Below are positions 16,123-25,181 of a stretch of 64,000 nt of DNA, piece after piece (within the stretch, counting starts at the first letter, position 1; every line of letters begins with the position of its first letter). A program made the translations under genes and the position numbers. The DNA lies in contig NZ_VOSM01000001.1 of NCBI RefSeq assembly GCF_007997015.1, positions 62,001-126,000 of the forward strand. Reading direction: 5' to 3'. This DNA comes from Lujinxingia vulgaris (lineage in GTDB: Bacteria; Myxococcota_A; Bradymonadia; Bradymonadales; Bradymonadaceae). The notes beneath the pieces are model-generated. The model had not been told where the DNA came from, did no database searches, and saw nothing but the letters and a program-made list of their open reading frames with translations.

Positions 16123-16836
16123 TTATTCGTAGGAGTGCTCACGCCAGAAGTTGGGGCCCGGGAGGTTCTGGCTTTTCTTTTTGTTGAGGTAGGCCCTGGC
16201 GCCGACGACCATATCGGGGAGGGTGCTGCGGGTGGCCCAGCGGACCAGGAAGTCGGGGAGCCAGCCGCCGATGTCGACGTTGAGGACGTGTCGCATCAGG
16301 GTGTGCTCATTGTTGGGGCCGTAGGGCTGGAGGACCCAGTAGCCGAACATGTCCCCCAGGTTTCCGGAGCCTTCGATGTAGGAGAAGGTGGAGACGAAGC
16401 TCTCCACGCCGCCCAGCTCGCGGGTGTGGTTATGGACGTTGAAGTGGCCGTCGCGGTCGCGGGCCGGGAAGGGGACCTTGGCGGTGCCGGCGCAGACGAC
16501 GCGCTCGTCGCTGGAGCGGCTGACAAGGGAGGTGTCTTTGATGTTGTCGCGCCAGTCGCCGTACTTCCAGCATTCTTCGACGAGCGGGACGACGTCACTC
16601 ATCGGCGCCTGAATGATGCCGGTGGCCACGCCCCGGTTGACGTCGTCGTTTTGCTGCAGGGTGACCAGGACTTCGCCGCGCTCAATGCGGGCGCGCTGGC
16701 TGTCGCTGAGGTTTATGGGGCGCACAGGCTCGCTGGAGCCGGCAAAGGCTACGGAGGCGCCGGTCAGGAGCAGGGCAAAGGTGAGAAGGGCGAAGAGCCC
16801 CTGACGAGCGGTGCGTTTGAGCGAGATGTTCAACAT
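16123..16836 (-). CDS. Secreted START/SRPBCC-like lipid-binding-fold protein
   Basis: Residues 1-32 form a signal peptide (SLKRTARQGLFALLTFALLL to near AFAG). The rest (about 205 residues) has the pattern of a START-type domain: DVNRGVATGIIQAPMSDVVPLVE, DWRDNIKDTSLV, then strands around VHNHTRELGG and FGYWVLQPYG. Such domains bind hydrophobic ligands in a deep pocket; the ligand here is unknown. The C-terminal helix includes DFLVRWATRSTLPDMVVGAR, typical of the long closing START helix. It stands alone, bounded by a hairpin and the 164-bp repeat. Confidence 0.7.
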   Translation of the reverse strand: MLNISLKRTARQGLFALLTFALLLTGASVAFAGSSEPVRPINLSDSQRARIERGEVLVTLQQNDDVNRGVATGIIQAPMSDVVPLVEECWKYGDWRDNIKDTSLVSRSSDERVVCAGTAKVPFPARDRDGHFNVHNHTRELGGVESFVSTFSYIEGSGNLGDMFGYWVLQPYGPNNEHTLMRHVLNVDIGGWLPDFLVRWATRSTLPDMVVGARAYLNKKKSQNLPGPNFWREHSYE

Positions 16837-16871
16837 CGGAATCCTCGGACGAAAGCGTTGGTGCCCACACT

Positions 16872-17035
16872 ATTACGCCGTGAGCTATCGTTGACGCCGT
16901 ACCTGCTGCGTTGAGAGCACCTCGGGCTGCGTTGCAAAGCCTCGATGATGCGAAAGCATCGGCTGCGTTTTGCGCCTTGTCCGAGAAGCTCTCAGCTTCG
17001 CAGCCATCGACGTCAACTTCTGCTCACAGCGTAGT
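16872..17035 (-). repeat. 164-bp dispersed element, copy 2, with inverted ends
   Basis: This is the inverted counterpart of 4957-5120 (about 79% identical over the same length, no gaps). Here the two ends match each other as inverted repeats at 22 of 28 positions (ATTACGCCGTGAGC at one end, its imperfect complement at the other). It occupies the centre of the 399-base gap 16837-17235 between the START-like gene and the hybrid kinase. The remainder of the gap shows nothing else clear. Confidence 0.8.
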
Positions 17036-17235
17036 ACGGCAGCGAGTTTAAACGCGACCACACAGATGTCGATCCCCGAAGTGGCCTCGTGCTGGAAGTC
17101 TGACGCAGCGGGCGCCCGAATATTCGAAGCGCGAGGTGTCGGGGCAGGTGTTGGTAGCTTTTGTGGCGAGCAGATGCAAACGCTGCACCCTGATCGCAGG
17201 ATGCGATGGTGCGTGAGGGGATGTCGCGTTGAAGA

Positions 17236-19455
17236 TCAGGTCGTGGACGCCGGCGATGGATGGTGACGCAGAAGGAGCCGACGCAGGGCGTCGGGCTCAA
17301 AGGGCTTGTCCAGGCAGGGGATGTCGCGGCGTTCCATAAAGCGGCGTTCGGACTGGCCCGGGGCGCCACCGGTCATAAAGATCAGGCGGCTGAGGTGATC
17401 GGGGTGGTAGGCCTCAAGTTCGCGGGCAAACTCAATGCCGGTCATCTGAGGCATCATCAGGTCGCAGAGGATCGCGTCGCAGGCCGGTGTTTCATCGAGG
17501 TGGGCAAGAGCGTCGTTGGCGCGTTCAAAATGGATGACCTCGAAGGTGTCGTCGAGCATCCGCCGCAGTGCGCGTGCCACCGGGACCTGGTCCTCGATGA
17601 TGAGCAGGAGCGGGCGATGTTGAGGGTCGATGTCCAGGACTTCTGCCGGGTCGGTGGTAAACTCCAGGGAGTCTTCTTCGCACTGGCGTGGAAGCCACAG
17701 GGTGAAGGTGGCGCCCTGGCCGGGGGCGCTTAAGACTTCGATGCGGCCGCCCATTCCGCCGACGATGTGCTGGCAGATGGAGAGGCCCAGGCCGCTGCCC
17801 TCGTCGGGGGCTTTGGTGGTGAAGAAGGGGGAGAAGATCTCTTTTTGGTCTTCTTCGGAGATGCCCTTTCCGGTGTCGGAGACGCGCACCAGCACCCAGC
17901 GATCGCGCAGCTCGGTGGAGACGGTGATCAGGTTGTCGAGCGCGCGGCCCTCCGGGATGGCGTGGGCGGCGTTGACCAGCAGGTTCAAGAAGACCTGGCC
18001 CAGACGTGACTCCGAGCCGCGCACCAGCGCCTCGCCACAGTAGTCGCGCTGGACGCGGGCGCGGTGGCGGAGCTGGTTGGCGGCGATGCGCAGGGTGGTG
18101 TCGAGGACCTGCTCGGCGTCGGCGGTGTCTTCGCGGCTGATCTTCTCCCAGGTGGCGTAATGTTTGAGGTCGCCCACGATCTCACGCACGCGATCGGCGC
18201 CCTGGCGCGCCTCGGTGATGGCTTCAATCGCCGGGGCATGCGCGGGGTCGGGGGAGGCGGAGAGGTGTTCGCGTACAAAGTCCAGGTTGGCGGCGATGTA
18301 GGCCAGAGGGTTGTTGATCTCGTGGCCTACGCCGCTGGCCAGGAGGCCTACGGCGGCCATGCGATCGACCTCGGTGAGGTGGGCCTGAAGTCGGCGCTCC
18401 TCGCTCAGATCGCGGCCGATGAGCACGATCCATTGGAGCTGGCCATCGCGCAGAATCTGCGAGGCGCTCAGCTCCACGGCCTTGAGCTCGCCGCCGCAGG
18501 TGCGCCAGAGGTGCTCGCGGATGGCGTTGGGGCCGGAGTCGAAGTCGGCCAGGAGCGCGGCGGCGTCGTCGAACTCCGAGGTGTCAAAGTGCTCCAGAGT
18601 CAGGGTTTCCAGATCGTCGGGGCGGTAGTCCAGGAGTGCGCAGAAGGCCGGGTTGGCGTGGTGCACGTGCAGGTTGTCGGGCTCCAGCACGCAGACGGCC
18701 TCGTGGGAGTTTTCGATGATGGCGTTGTAGATGGCGCGGTTGTCGTGAAGTGCGGCTTTGACCCGGGAGGTCTCCGCGTCTCGGCGGCGGACGTAGGCGA
18801 GTAAGCGATGGGCTAGTCCCGCGGTCAGCCCGAAGTAGACCAGGAAGTTGGTGAGCAGAAAGAGGTTGCGGGCCTCATCGCTGAGCTCATTGAAATGGAG
18901 GTGAAGCTGATGCTGAAGCTCGAAGAGGGCGTCGAGATGAGCGCGCGCCTCCATAGCGAGTTCGCGACGTTCGCTGTGGGTGGGCAGGGGCTCTTGTTGC
19001 CAGCGTTGCTGGCTCTGCACAAAGATCGCTTCGAGGGCGTCGACATGCGGGGCCATCTCGTCCCAGATGACCATGATGTCGCGCAGGCGCGGGAGCGTGC
19101 GGCTCAAGCGAAGCTGCGTGGCCGAGGAGGTGCTGAGCAGGGGGGCGTGGCGGTGGGTGTAGAGGTGCTGCTGGACCTGCTCCCAGTCCACATCCGGGGC
19201 GCGGAGCATGGCGTTGAGCTCACGGTGCGGGGCCAGGGTAGCGAAATGGGCCTCAATGGCGGCGCCGTCGTCGGGATCGCCGGCGAGGAGGTAGCGGGTG
19301 AGGTGATCGCTGATGAGGTGGAGTTGCCGGAAGGATCCCGTCTCGGCCTCCCGCGCTTCGCTGAGCTGGGAGAGGGCCTGCATGGTCACATAGTTCGTCG
19401 TCAGGGTGACGAGGGTCAGGACCACCGCGGCGATGAGGAGGGAGCGTTTGAGCAT
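17236..19455 (-). CDS. Membrane hybrid sensor histidine kinase with C-terminal receiver
   Basis: Two-component sensor. Transmembrane segments at about 6-26 and 197-219 flank a helical periplasmic sensor domain. A PAS domain follows (about 240-350), then the HisKA dimerisation domain with phospho-acceptor His378 (ASGVGHEINNPLAYI), a HATPase domain with G boxes (DTGKGIS, GSGLGLSIC), and a receiver domain near residue 615 onward with DLMMPQMTG as the phospho-Asp site and Lys in LDKPF. The GHEINNP form is typical of this hybrid-kinase class. No partner regulator gene is adjacent; the stimulus is unknown. Confidence 0.92.
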   Translation of the reverse strand: MLKRSLLIAAVVLTLVTLTTNYVTMQALSQLSEAREAETGSFRQLHLISDHLTRYLLAGDPDDGAAIEAHFATLAPHRELNAMLRAPDVDWEQVQQHLYTHRHAPLLSTSSATQLRLSRTLPRLRDIMVIWDEMAPHVDALEAIFVQSQQRWQQEPLPTHSERRELAMEARAHLDALFELQHQLHLHFNELSDEARNLFLLTNFLVYFGLTAGLAHRLLAYVRRRDAETSRVKAALHDNRAIYNAIIENSHEAVCVLEPDNLHVHHANPAFCALLDYRPDDLETLTLEHFDTSEFDDAAALLADFDSGPNAIREHLWRTCGGELKAVELSASQILRDGQLQWIVLIGRDLSEERRLQAHLTEVDRMAAVGLLASGVGHEINNPLAYIAANLDFVREHLSASPDPAHAPAIEAITEARQGADRVREIVGDLKHYATWEKISREDTADAEQVLDTTLRIAANQLRHRARVQRDYCGEALVRGSESRLGQVFLNLLVNAAHAIPEGRALDNLITVSTELRDRWVLVRVSDTGKGISEEDQKEIFSPFFTTKAPDEGSGLGLSICQHIVGGMGGRIEVLSAPGQGATFTLWLPRQCEEDSLEFTTDPAEVLDIDPQHRPLLLIIEDQVPVARALRRMLDDTFEVIHFERANDALAHLDETPACDAILCDLMMPQMTGIEFARELEAYHPDHLSRLIFMTGGAPGQSERRFMERRDIPCLDKPFEPDALRRLLLRHHPSPASTT

Positions 19456-19607
19456 GTCGTGCGTACCGAAGGAGGGGTACGGGCGGGCATCGCCAGAGTA
19501 GCGATGTTTACGAAGCGTTACAAATGCTAAGGCGGTTCGTCGTGGAGAGAAGGGGGAGGTCCGGAAGATGGGGAAGGAATGAACGCATGCAACGAGCTCG
19601 CGGGTAT

Positions 19608-19639
19608 AAAAAAGCCCTCGCCGAATGGCGAGGGCTTTT
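19608..19639. terminator. Bidirectional terminator after the cyclophilin gene
   Basis: A perfect stem GCCCTCGCC / GGCGAGGGC with a four-base loop is flanked by AAAAAA on one side and TTTT on the other. On the minus strand it is followed by six T residues, so it ends the 19665-20477 gene. Confidence 0.9.
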
Positions 19640-19664
19640 GGGGGCTTAAGCGAGGTCGAGGTGA

Positions 19665-20477
19665 TTATTCGACGATGCGAACCTCGGTGGTGTAGTCGAG
19701 CTCGGGGAACTCAGCCTTGAGGTAGGCGTTGCCCTGGGCCTGGAGGCGGCCCTGGTCGGGGCCACGGCCGCGGGGGGCGCCTTCGCCGTAGCCTTTGTAG
19801 AGGCTGTCGACGATGTCCATGCCTTCGACGACGCGGCCGACCGGGGCGAAGCCCATGCTGTCGAGCTGGGCGTTATTGCCGAAGTTGATAAAGAGCTGGG
19901 TGGTGCGCGTGTTGGGGCCGGCGGTGGCGAAGCTGACATAGCCGCGCTCGTTGGACTGCTTGACCTCGTCGTCGCTGATGCGGGCATCGCGCCAGATCTG
20001 GTTGACGCGGGGATCGCCGTGGATGCCGAACTGGGCCATGAAGCCGTCGATGACGCGGAAGAAGGCGATGTTGTCGTAGTAGCCGATCTTGACCAGGTTG
20101 TAGAGACGGTCGGCGCCGCGGGGGGCCCATTCGCGGGTAACTTCCACAACGAAGTCACCTTTGGTGGTACCGAAGTTGATCTTGAAGGTCTCGGGAGCCT
20201 CTTCGTTGGCGGCGTCGGGGTGAAGGAGGGCGGCGTTGTTGGCAGCGAGGTCGCCGCTGGCGCCGGCCTGCGCGTTGGTGTCGGCAGCGGGCTGGTCGTC
20301 GCTGGCCTCGGTGGCTTCTTCAGTGGCTTCTTCGGCGGTCTCTTCGGCGGCTTCTTCGGCCGAGGCGGCTTCGGATTCGGCCGGGGTGGAGTCGACGCGA
20401 GGCTCGGGGGGACTGTCGCAGCCCACTGCCAGGTTCAAAGCGATCAGGAGGGCGAGGAGTGTGCGGATCATCATCAT
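19665..20477 (-). CDS. Cyclophilin-type peptidyl-prolyl isomerase lipoprotein
   Basis: Proline isomerase anchored at the envelope. The N-terminus has a lipobox (LAVGC, Cys at about 20) followed by an acidic Ala/Glu/Thr-rich linker to about residue 95. The cyclophilin domain begins near FKINFGTTKGDFVVEV and contains the family signature in NIAFFRVIDGFMAQFG, then TRTTQLFINFGNN, and ends close to the C-terminus. The active-site Arg lies in the FFRVIDGF stretch. Three consecutive ATG codons are possible starts. The acidic tether is longer than usual and is shared in style with other lipoproteins of this window. Confidence 0.9.
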   Translation of the reverse strand: MMMIRTLLALLIALNLAVGCDSPPEPRVDSTPAESEAASAEEAAEETAEEATEEATEASDDQPAADTNAQAGASGDLAANNAALLHPDAANEEAPETFKINFGTTKGDFVVEVTREWAPRGADRLYNLVKIGYYDNIAFFRVIDGFMAQFGIHGDPRVNQIWRDARISDDEVKQSNERGYVSFATAGPNTRTTQLFINFGNNAQLDSMGFAPVGRVVEGMDIVDSLYKGYGEGAPRGRGPDQGRLQAQGNAYLKAEFPELDYTTEVRIVE

Positions 20478-20585
20478 ACGCTCAATGAAAGGGGTTGATG
20501 GTGGGTTTGCGCGCCCGGAGCGGACTTCGAGCGCGCCACAGAAAATGCGGGCCTGGCGGTTACGCTAGTCAAGCGTGTGCAGACG

Positions 20586-21878
20586 TCAAGGTTGCGCGCG
20601 GGCGCAGGCGCGGGCGTCACCGAGCTCGCAGGCGCGCTCAAGGGCGTCTTGAGCGCCGGCGGCGTCGACAGGGCCGCCCTGACCGGCGGAGCGCATCTGG
20701 GCGGCGAAGGTGCAGGCCTGGAGGTGTCCGAGCTCGCAGCCGCGGCTTAAGAGCTCGCGGCCGCGGGCGAAGTCGGGGTTGGGCTGACGGGTGTTGTAGA
20801 AGATCGCCAGGTTGTAGCAGGCCACCGGCACGTTGAGGGCGCAGGCGCGCTCAAAGCCGAAGATCATCTCGGGGGAGGTCTCCTGGCCCGACGCCGTCTC
20901 CAGAAAAGAGCGGGCGTGGTGGAAGCAGCTGTAGCCATGCCAGCGCTCGCAGCCTTCTTGCCAGAGGGTGCGGGCGGCGGCCAGGTCGCCGCTCTTTGCC
21001 AGGCCTACGGCGTGTTCGGAGCAGCCGTTGACGTCGTCGAGTTCGCAGGCCCGGGCGTAGAGGGCGTCGACGCGGGGCTGTTCGGCGCCGGCGTCTTTGA
21101 GGCGGTCGGCCAGGGCGGTGCAGGCCGGGCCGAAGTCGGCGGTGCAGGCCTTCTCGATGCGTGCTTGAACTTCGGCAGCGGGGCGGCCGAGCTCTTCGTG
21201 AAGTTCGGCCAGGCGCAGGCAACCCTCGGCGCCGTCGAGCTCGCAGGCGCGCATCAAGAGCTCTTCGGCACGGGTGGGGTCGGCGGCGTCTTCATTGAGC
21301 AGGAGCGCGATGCCCAGGTCCAGGCAGGCCTGTGGGTCGCCCTCATCGCAGCTCTGCTGCCATTGCGGGGCGTAGTCAGCGAGTGTGGTGCCGGCGCCGA
21401 TGTTGCGGGCGTCGGTGCAGCTCTGCTCCTGGCCAAGCTCGCAGGCGCGCTCCAGGAGCTGGCGGGCCTGCTCGGGGTCTTTGGGCACGCCGACGCCCTG
21501 GCTGTAGACCAGGCCCAGGTCGTGGCAGGCCTGGCCGCGTTCGAGCTCACAGGCGCGGGTGAGAAGTTCAATGGAGATGGGCAGATCTTCGGGGCGCTCG
21601 GCATCAAAGGCCAGGCTTGTGGCCAGCTCGTGGCAGGCCTCGGCGTCTCCCGCTTCGCATTGTGCGGCGCGCGGGTCGTCGAGATCGGCGTAGGCCGGGG
21701 TTGTGGGAGGGGTGGCGAGCTCTGGCGCGCGCTCCTCCTCGGGAGGCGCTTTTGACTCGGAGACGTCCGGGGCGGGGGTGTTTCGGCCGATGAAAAAGAC
21801 CGAGGCGCCCAGCGCCAGAATCGCTACGATGAGGATGCTGACTGTTTTGCCGCGATTGCCATTGCTCTTTTTTTGCAT
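20586..21878 (-). CDS. Membrane-anchored Cys-rich Sel1-repeat protein
   Basis: A single N-terminal membrane segment (about residues 12-30) and a Pro/Glu-rich linker lead to roughly ten Sel1-type repeats (for example LLTRACELERGQACHDLGLVYSQG). Each repeat has the pattern ACELG...AC, so pairs of cysteines recur about every 36 residues, as in Helicobacter HcpA-type proteins where they form disulfides. This suggests a periplasmic protein-binding scaffold rather than an enzyme; the partner is unknown. The next gene is divergent, about 98 bases away. Confidence 0.8.
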   Translation of the reverse strand: MQKKSNGNRGKTVSILIVAILALGASVFFIGRNTPAPDVSESKAPPEEERAPELATPPTTPAYADLDDPRAAQCEAGDAEACHELATSLAFDAERPEDLPISIELLTRACELERGQACHDLGLVYSQGVGVPKDPEQARQLLERACELGQEQSCTDARNIGAGTTLADYAPQWQQSCDEGDPQACLDLGIALLLNEDAADPTRAEELLMRACELDGAEGCLRLAELHEELGRPAAEVQARIEKACTADFGPACTALADRLKDAGAEQPRVDALYARACELDDVNGCSEHAVGLAKSGDLAAARTLWQEGCERWHGYSCFHHARSFLETASGQETSPEMIFGFERACALNVPVACYNLAIFYNTRQPNPDFARGRELLSRGCELGHLQACTFAAQMRSAGQGGPVDAAGAQDALERACELGDARACARAQP

Positions 21879-21976
21879 GTGGACCTCAGCTGGCGTGGCT
21901 TTAAATCCCGCAGGGGGCGTGATAATCGCAGAACACTCAGATGAGGTCGAGACGCGTTGTGGCGAGTGAGGAAGGG

Positions 21977-22783
21977 ATGAAGTTCGGTGGTCGAGGGTTC
22001 AAGGTCGGAGTCGGGGCGGCGGCAGTGCTGCTGTGGGTCGGGGCGGGATGCGATCGCGACGCCGAGCCTGAAGCGGTGGTCGATCCGGTGGCGCCGGCTC
22101 AGCCGGAGGAGGAGGCGGTGGAGGTTGAGCCCACCGAGCCCGACGCCGAAGAGGCGGAGCCGCCCGGACCGCCGTCGGGGCCGCTGAGTTTTGCGAGCTG
22201 GCCGGGGCGCGAGGAACTGCACACCTTCGATCTGATGTGGCTGGGCGGGGAGCGGGAGGTTGCGCTCTATGAGGCTCCGGACGCCACGTCGGCGAGCGTG
22301 GGGCGGGCCAGCTGGATGGACACCGAGGAGATCGTCTGGGAGGACTCGCGGGTGCGTGTCACCGAGCCGACCTTTTACGAGGTGAGCCAGGCGCTGGAGG
22401 TGGTGGGGCTGGCCTACGATGAGAGCTTTGAGGAGCTGGACGCCGAGGAGCTTCACCTGGAGTTGGAAGAAGGGGAGCTGCTGGCGCTTTATCAATACGG
22501 TGGCGAGGGCACCTGTTTTGTGGGCGCCCGGGGCCAGGTGCTGCTGGGGGCGTGTCCGGATGAAGCGGCGGGTCTGCGTGAAGTGGAGGCGCCCTCCGAG
22601 GCGCCTTCGCAGCGCGAAGGTGCGGCCGCCGGCGAGGGCGCGCACGCGGAAGTTAAAGAGCGCTGGCGCCCGCGTCAGCAGGAGTGGTGGGTCAAGGTTC
22701 GCCATGATGCTGAGAGCGGCTGGATGCGGGTCGACGACGCCCCGATTGAGGTTCATGTCCGCCTGATCGAAGGGTACGACTGA
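21977..22783 (+). CDS. Lipoprotein with an SH3-like segment, function unknown
   Basis: Starting at the ATG at 21977, the protein has a signal with lipobox WVGAGC (Cys near residue 23) and then an acidic Pro/Glu/Ala-rich linker to about residue 65. The middle contains an SH3-like stretch (VALYEAPDATSASVGRASW), and the end has WWVKVRHDAESGWMRVDDAPIEV, typical of bacterial SH3 folds. An ATG at 21941 would break the lipobox-proximal layout. It is followed by a hydrolase gene 48 bases away on the same strand. Confidence 0.65.
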   Translation: MKFGGRGFKVGVGAAAVLLWVGAGCDRDAEPEAVVDPVAPAQPEEEAVEVEPTEPDAEEAEPPGPPSGPLSFASWPGREELHTFDLMWLGGEREVALYEAPDATSASVGRASWMDTEEIVWEDSRVRVTEPTFYEVSQALEVVGLAYDESFEELDAEELHLELEEGELLALYQYGGEGTCFVGARGQVLLGACPDEAAGLREVEAPSEAPSQREGAAAGEGAHAEVKERWRPRQQEWWVKVRHDAESGWMRVDDAPIEVHVRLIEGYD

Positions 22784-22831
22784 GGCGACCACGCGCCACG
22801 TATCAACATAACCCGAGCACGAGAGCAGAAG

Positions 22832-23749
22832 ATGTCGGGACTTCCCCTGAAGTGGGCCATCGCGGGCGATGGAACCTCGGTGGCCTATCGCGACAGCGGC
22901 GGCGCCGGGGTGCCGGTGGTGTTTACCAATGGCTACGCCACCTCGACCTATTATTGGGACGGGCTTGTCGAGGCGCTGGGCGCTGAGGTGCGCGCGATCA
23001 CCTGGGATTTGCGGGGTCACGGGCGCTCGAAGGCCGCGCGCGATCCGCAGAGCCTGACGGTGGCGGGCTGCGCCGATGATCTTCGTCGGGTGATGGACGC
23101 CGCCGGGGTGGAGCGGGCGGTGCTGGTGGCGTTTTCGTTCGGGTGTCAGATCGTGCTGGAGGCCTGGCGGCTGATGCCCGAGCGGGTGATGGGGCTGGTG
23201 CCGATTCTGGGGCCTTTTGAGCGGCCCTTCGACACGTTGATCAGCCCGAAAGTCGGGCCGCAGCTCTATGAGGTGTTTCGGAGGGTGCGGCCGCAGTGGG
23301 CCGGGGCGATGCTCAAGGCAGGCGCGTGGAGCGGGCGTATGCCGGGGGTGCACTTTGCCGCGCGGCTTACGGGCGTGGTGGGGCGAGGGGTGCGTGCTGA
23401 GGCGATGCGCCCCTTTTATGAGACGTTGGGCGGGATCGATGCGCCGAGCTGGCACGCGCTGGGCCTGGCGGCCCAGGATCACTCCGCGCGCGATCTTCTC
23501 GAAACGATCGATGTGCCCACCCTGGTGATCGCCGGCGGTCGCGACGTCTTCTCGCCGGGGGAGCTCGGGCGGGAGATGGCGGCGATGATCCCCGGGGCGC
23601 GGCTGATGTGGCTGGAGGAGGCGACCCACACCGGGTTGCTGGGCCATCCGGAGCCTATCGCCGCGGCGGTGCGCACGTATCTGAAGGCGTTTCATACGCC
23701 GCCCGCTCCAGCGGTGTCGCGGGAGCGGGCAGACGTGGTCGGGGCCTGA
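22832..23749 (+). CDS. Alpha/beta hydrolase with an atypical nucleophile elbow
   Basis: Core strands and loops of the alpha/beta-hydrolase fold are clear: FTNGYATSTYYWDGLV (oxyanion region), TWDLRGHGRSKAARDP, elbow LVAFSFGCQI, acid in VIAGGRDVFSP and base in EEATHTGLLGHPE. The elbow is A-F-S-F-G rather than the usual G-x-S-x-G, so its first Gly is replaced by Ala; the Ser, Asp and His are kept and activity is plausible. No signal peptide. Substrate unknown; broadly like haloperoxidase/epoxide-hydrolase-type esterases. Confidence 0.8.
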   Translation: MSGLPLKWAIAGDGTSVAYRDSGGAGVPVVFTNGYATSTYYWDGLVEALGAEVRAITWDLRGHGRSKAARDPQSLTVAGCADDLRRVMDAAGVERAVLVAFSFGCQIVLEAWRLMPERVMGLVPILGPFERPFDTLISPKVGPQLYEVFRRVRPQWAGAMLKAGAWSGRMPGVHFAARLTGVVGRGVRAEAMRPFYETLGGIDAPSWHALGLAAQDHSARDLLETIDVPTLVIAGGRDVFSPGELGREMAAMIPGARLMWLEEATHTGLLGHPEPIAAAVRTYLKAFHTPPAPAVSRERADVVGA

Positions 23750-23767
23750 GGTCGAGCCCCGGGGCGA

Positions 23768-24082
23768 TCAGTCTTCAGGAAGTTCGAGTTCCAGCTCATC
23801 GAACTGCACCTGCAGCTCGTCGACCTCGCGTTGAATGTCCTGCTCCAGTTCGGTGAGCACCTCGACGGCGTTCTCGGAGGTGATCGTCTCCAGGGCCTGC
23901 TCCTGATACTCCATCTGACGTTTGGAGAGGGGGGTGGCGATGGAGGATTTGATCGTTTTCTTCTCTTCCTGGAGCTCAGACTCCTCAACGCGAATCGGCT
24001 CTTCGGGCTCCGATTTGTTGCAGGCAGCTGTGATGAGGAGGAGCGCGGCGAATAAGGTGTGGAGTAGATAGCGGGTCATCAT
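23768..24082 (-). CDS. Small coiled-coil lipoprotein, function unknown
   Basis: About 104 residues. The N-terminus has a lipobox (LLITAAC) followed by a charged helical region with a heptad-like pattern (EVLTELEQDIQREVDELQVQFDELEL), so it is a candidate envelope tether. The start is one of GTG (24085), ATG (24082) or ATG (24079); ATG 24082 overlaps the TGA of the upstream gene as TGATG, implying translational coupling. No homologue was recognised. Confidence 0.6.
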   Translation of the reverse strand: MMTRYLLHTLFAALLLITAACNKSEPEEPIRVEESELQEEKKTIKSSIATPLSKRQMEYQEQALETITSENAVEVLTELEQDIQREVDELQVQFDELELELPED

Positions 24083-24597
24083 CACTCTCCGGTGGTGTCG
24101 GTCTGGGGGATGATACCGGTCAATTCACTGGTGGTGGCGCGGTGGTAGGTGCGCCACATGAAGTAGCGCCGCAGCTCCAGGTCGCGGGCGGCCAGCGCGC
24201 GATCGATCAGCGCTTGATCCTGATTTTGCTCGCCGATTTGCTTGATGCGGTCGAGCCTGGCCAGGCGCTCCATGTGGGTGCGGCGCGCCTCGATGCCCGC
24301 GCGGATCGCGGGGTGGTTAACGTTGTTGCGGAGCATCTCGCGGTGGGCATCGCGCTCGGCGCGTTGCTGTTGAATCATGACGCGGCGCTCATGTCGCATC
24401 GCCTTAAGATGCTCCGCATCGAAGATGGCATTGCCGCGCGGGTGCTTCGCTTCGGCCGCAGTGGCGTCGTCGTCGGTGGCGCTGGATTGCTGCGCGACGG
24501 CCAGCTGCGCCGAGAAGACGCCAGCGGCGATGATCGCTGCCAGTATCGCCGCGCGCAGGCTTCGGAAAAGGGGAATGGGAGTAGGCACGAAGATCAC
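24082..24597 (-). CDS. Secreted small helical protein, function unknown
   Basis: A signal peptide (about residues 10-36, cleavage near LAVAQQ) precedes a highly charged alpha-helical region rich in Arg, Glu and Gln (RHERRVMIQQQRAERDAHRE). It may form a periplasmic coiled coil. GTG at 24597 is listed; GTG at 24588 is an equal alternative with AGGTGA upstream. It overlaps the next gene by one base, so the two are probably one operon. No family was recognised. Confidence 0.55.
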   Translation of the reverse strand: MIFVPTPIPLFRSLRAAILAAIIAAGVFSAQLAVAQQSSATDDDATAAEAKHPRGNAIFDAEHLKAMRHERRVMIQQQRAERDAHREMLRNNVNHPAIRAGIEARRTHMERLARLDRIKQIGEQNQDQALIDRALAARDLELRRYFMWRTYHRATTSELTGIIPQTDTTGE

Positions 24598-24752
24598 CTG
24601 GGCTGAAAGGGGGCGTTGATGAAGGGTGTGGCTGCCCTTCCGGAAGTTTCTGTGTCGTGCTTAGTGTTAGACCCCAAGGTGGGGTGTATGCAAGTAGTGG
24701 ACGCAAAGGGAAGCGCCAGCGCTATGAGAAGGGTCGACATCCAGGAGCGACA

Positions 24753-25181
24753 ATGAGTGACGAACGTGAGCCAAAAGCGAAGTTTGAGATTGAGCGCAGC
24801 GAAGAAGAGTGGCGTGAGATTCTGGGTGATGAGGCCTACCGGGTGACTCGCCAGTGCGGCACCGAGCCGCCTTTTAGCGGGAAGTATTACAACCATAAGG
24901 GCGACGGCGTGTACGCGTGCGTGGCCTGCGGCGCGGCGCTCTTTGACTCAAACACCAAGTACGACTCGGGCAGCGGCTGGCCGAGTTTTTATGACGCGAT
25001 CGACGCGCAGCGGGTGATGACACGCCAGGATCGCTCGCACGGGATGGTCCGCACCGAGATATTATGCGCGAGCTGTGGGGCGCACCTGGGCCACGTCTTC
25101 CCCGATGGGCCGGCGCCGACGGGCATGCGTTTTTGTGTGAACTCGGCGGCGCTCAACTTTGAGCCGCGAGAGGAGGGCTGA
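24753..25181 (+). CDS. msrB: Peptide methionine-R-sulfoxide reductase B
   Basis: Repairs oxidised methionine (R form) in proteins. Zinc-binding CxxC pairs lie at residues 56-59 and 105-108, the domain markers SGSGWPSF and HLGHVFPDG are intact, and the catalytic Cys is in MRFCVNSAAL (residue 128). Length 142 is normal. An in-frame ATG at 24657 would add 32 poor residues, while the one at 24753 has AGGAGC upstream. Its TGA overlaps the ATG of the next gene, so the pair is translationally coupled. Note that the reductase is standalone (no MsrA fusion). Confidence 0.95.
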   Translation: MSDEREPKAKFEIERSEEEWREILGDEAYRVTRQCGTEPPFSGKYYNHKGDGVYACVACGAALFDSNTKYDSGSGWPSFYDAIDAQRVMTRQDRSHGMVRTEILCASCGAHLGHVFPDGPAPTGMRFCVNSAALNFEPREEG

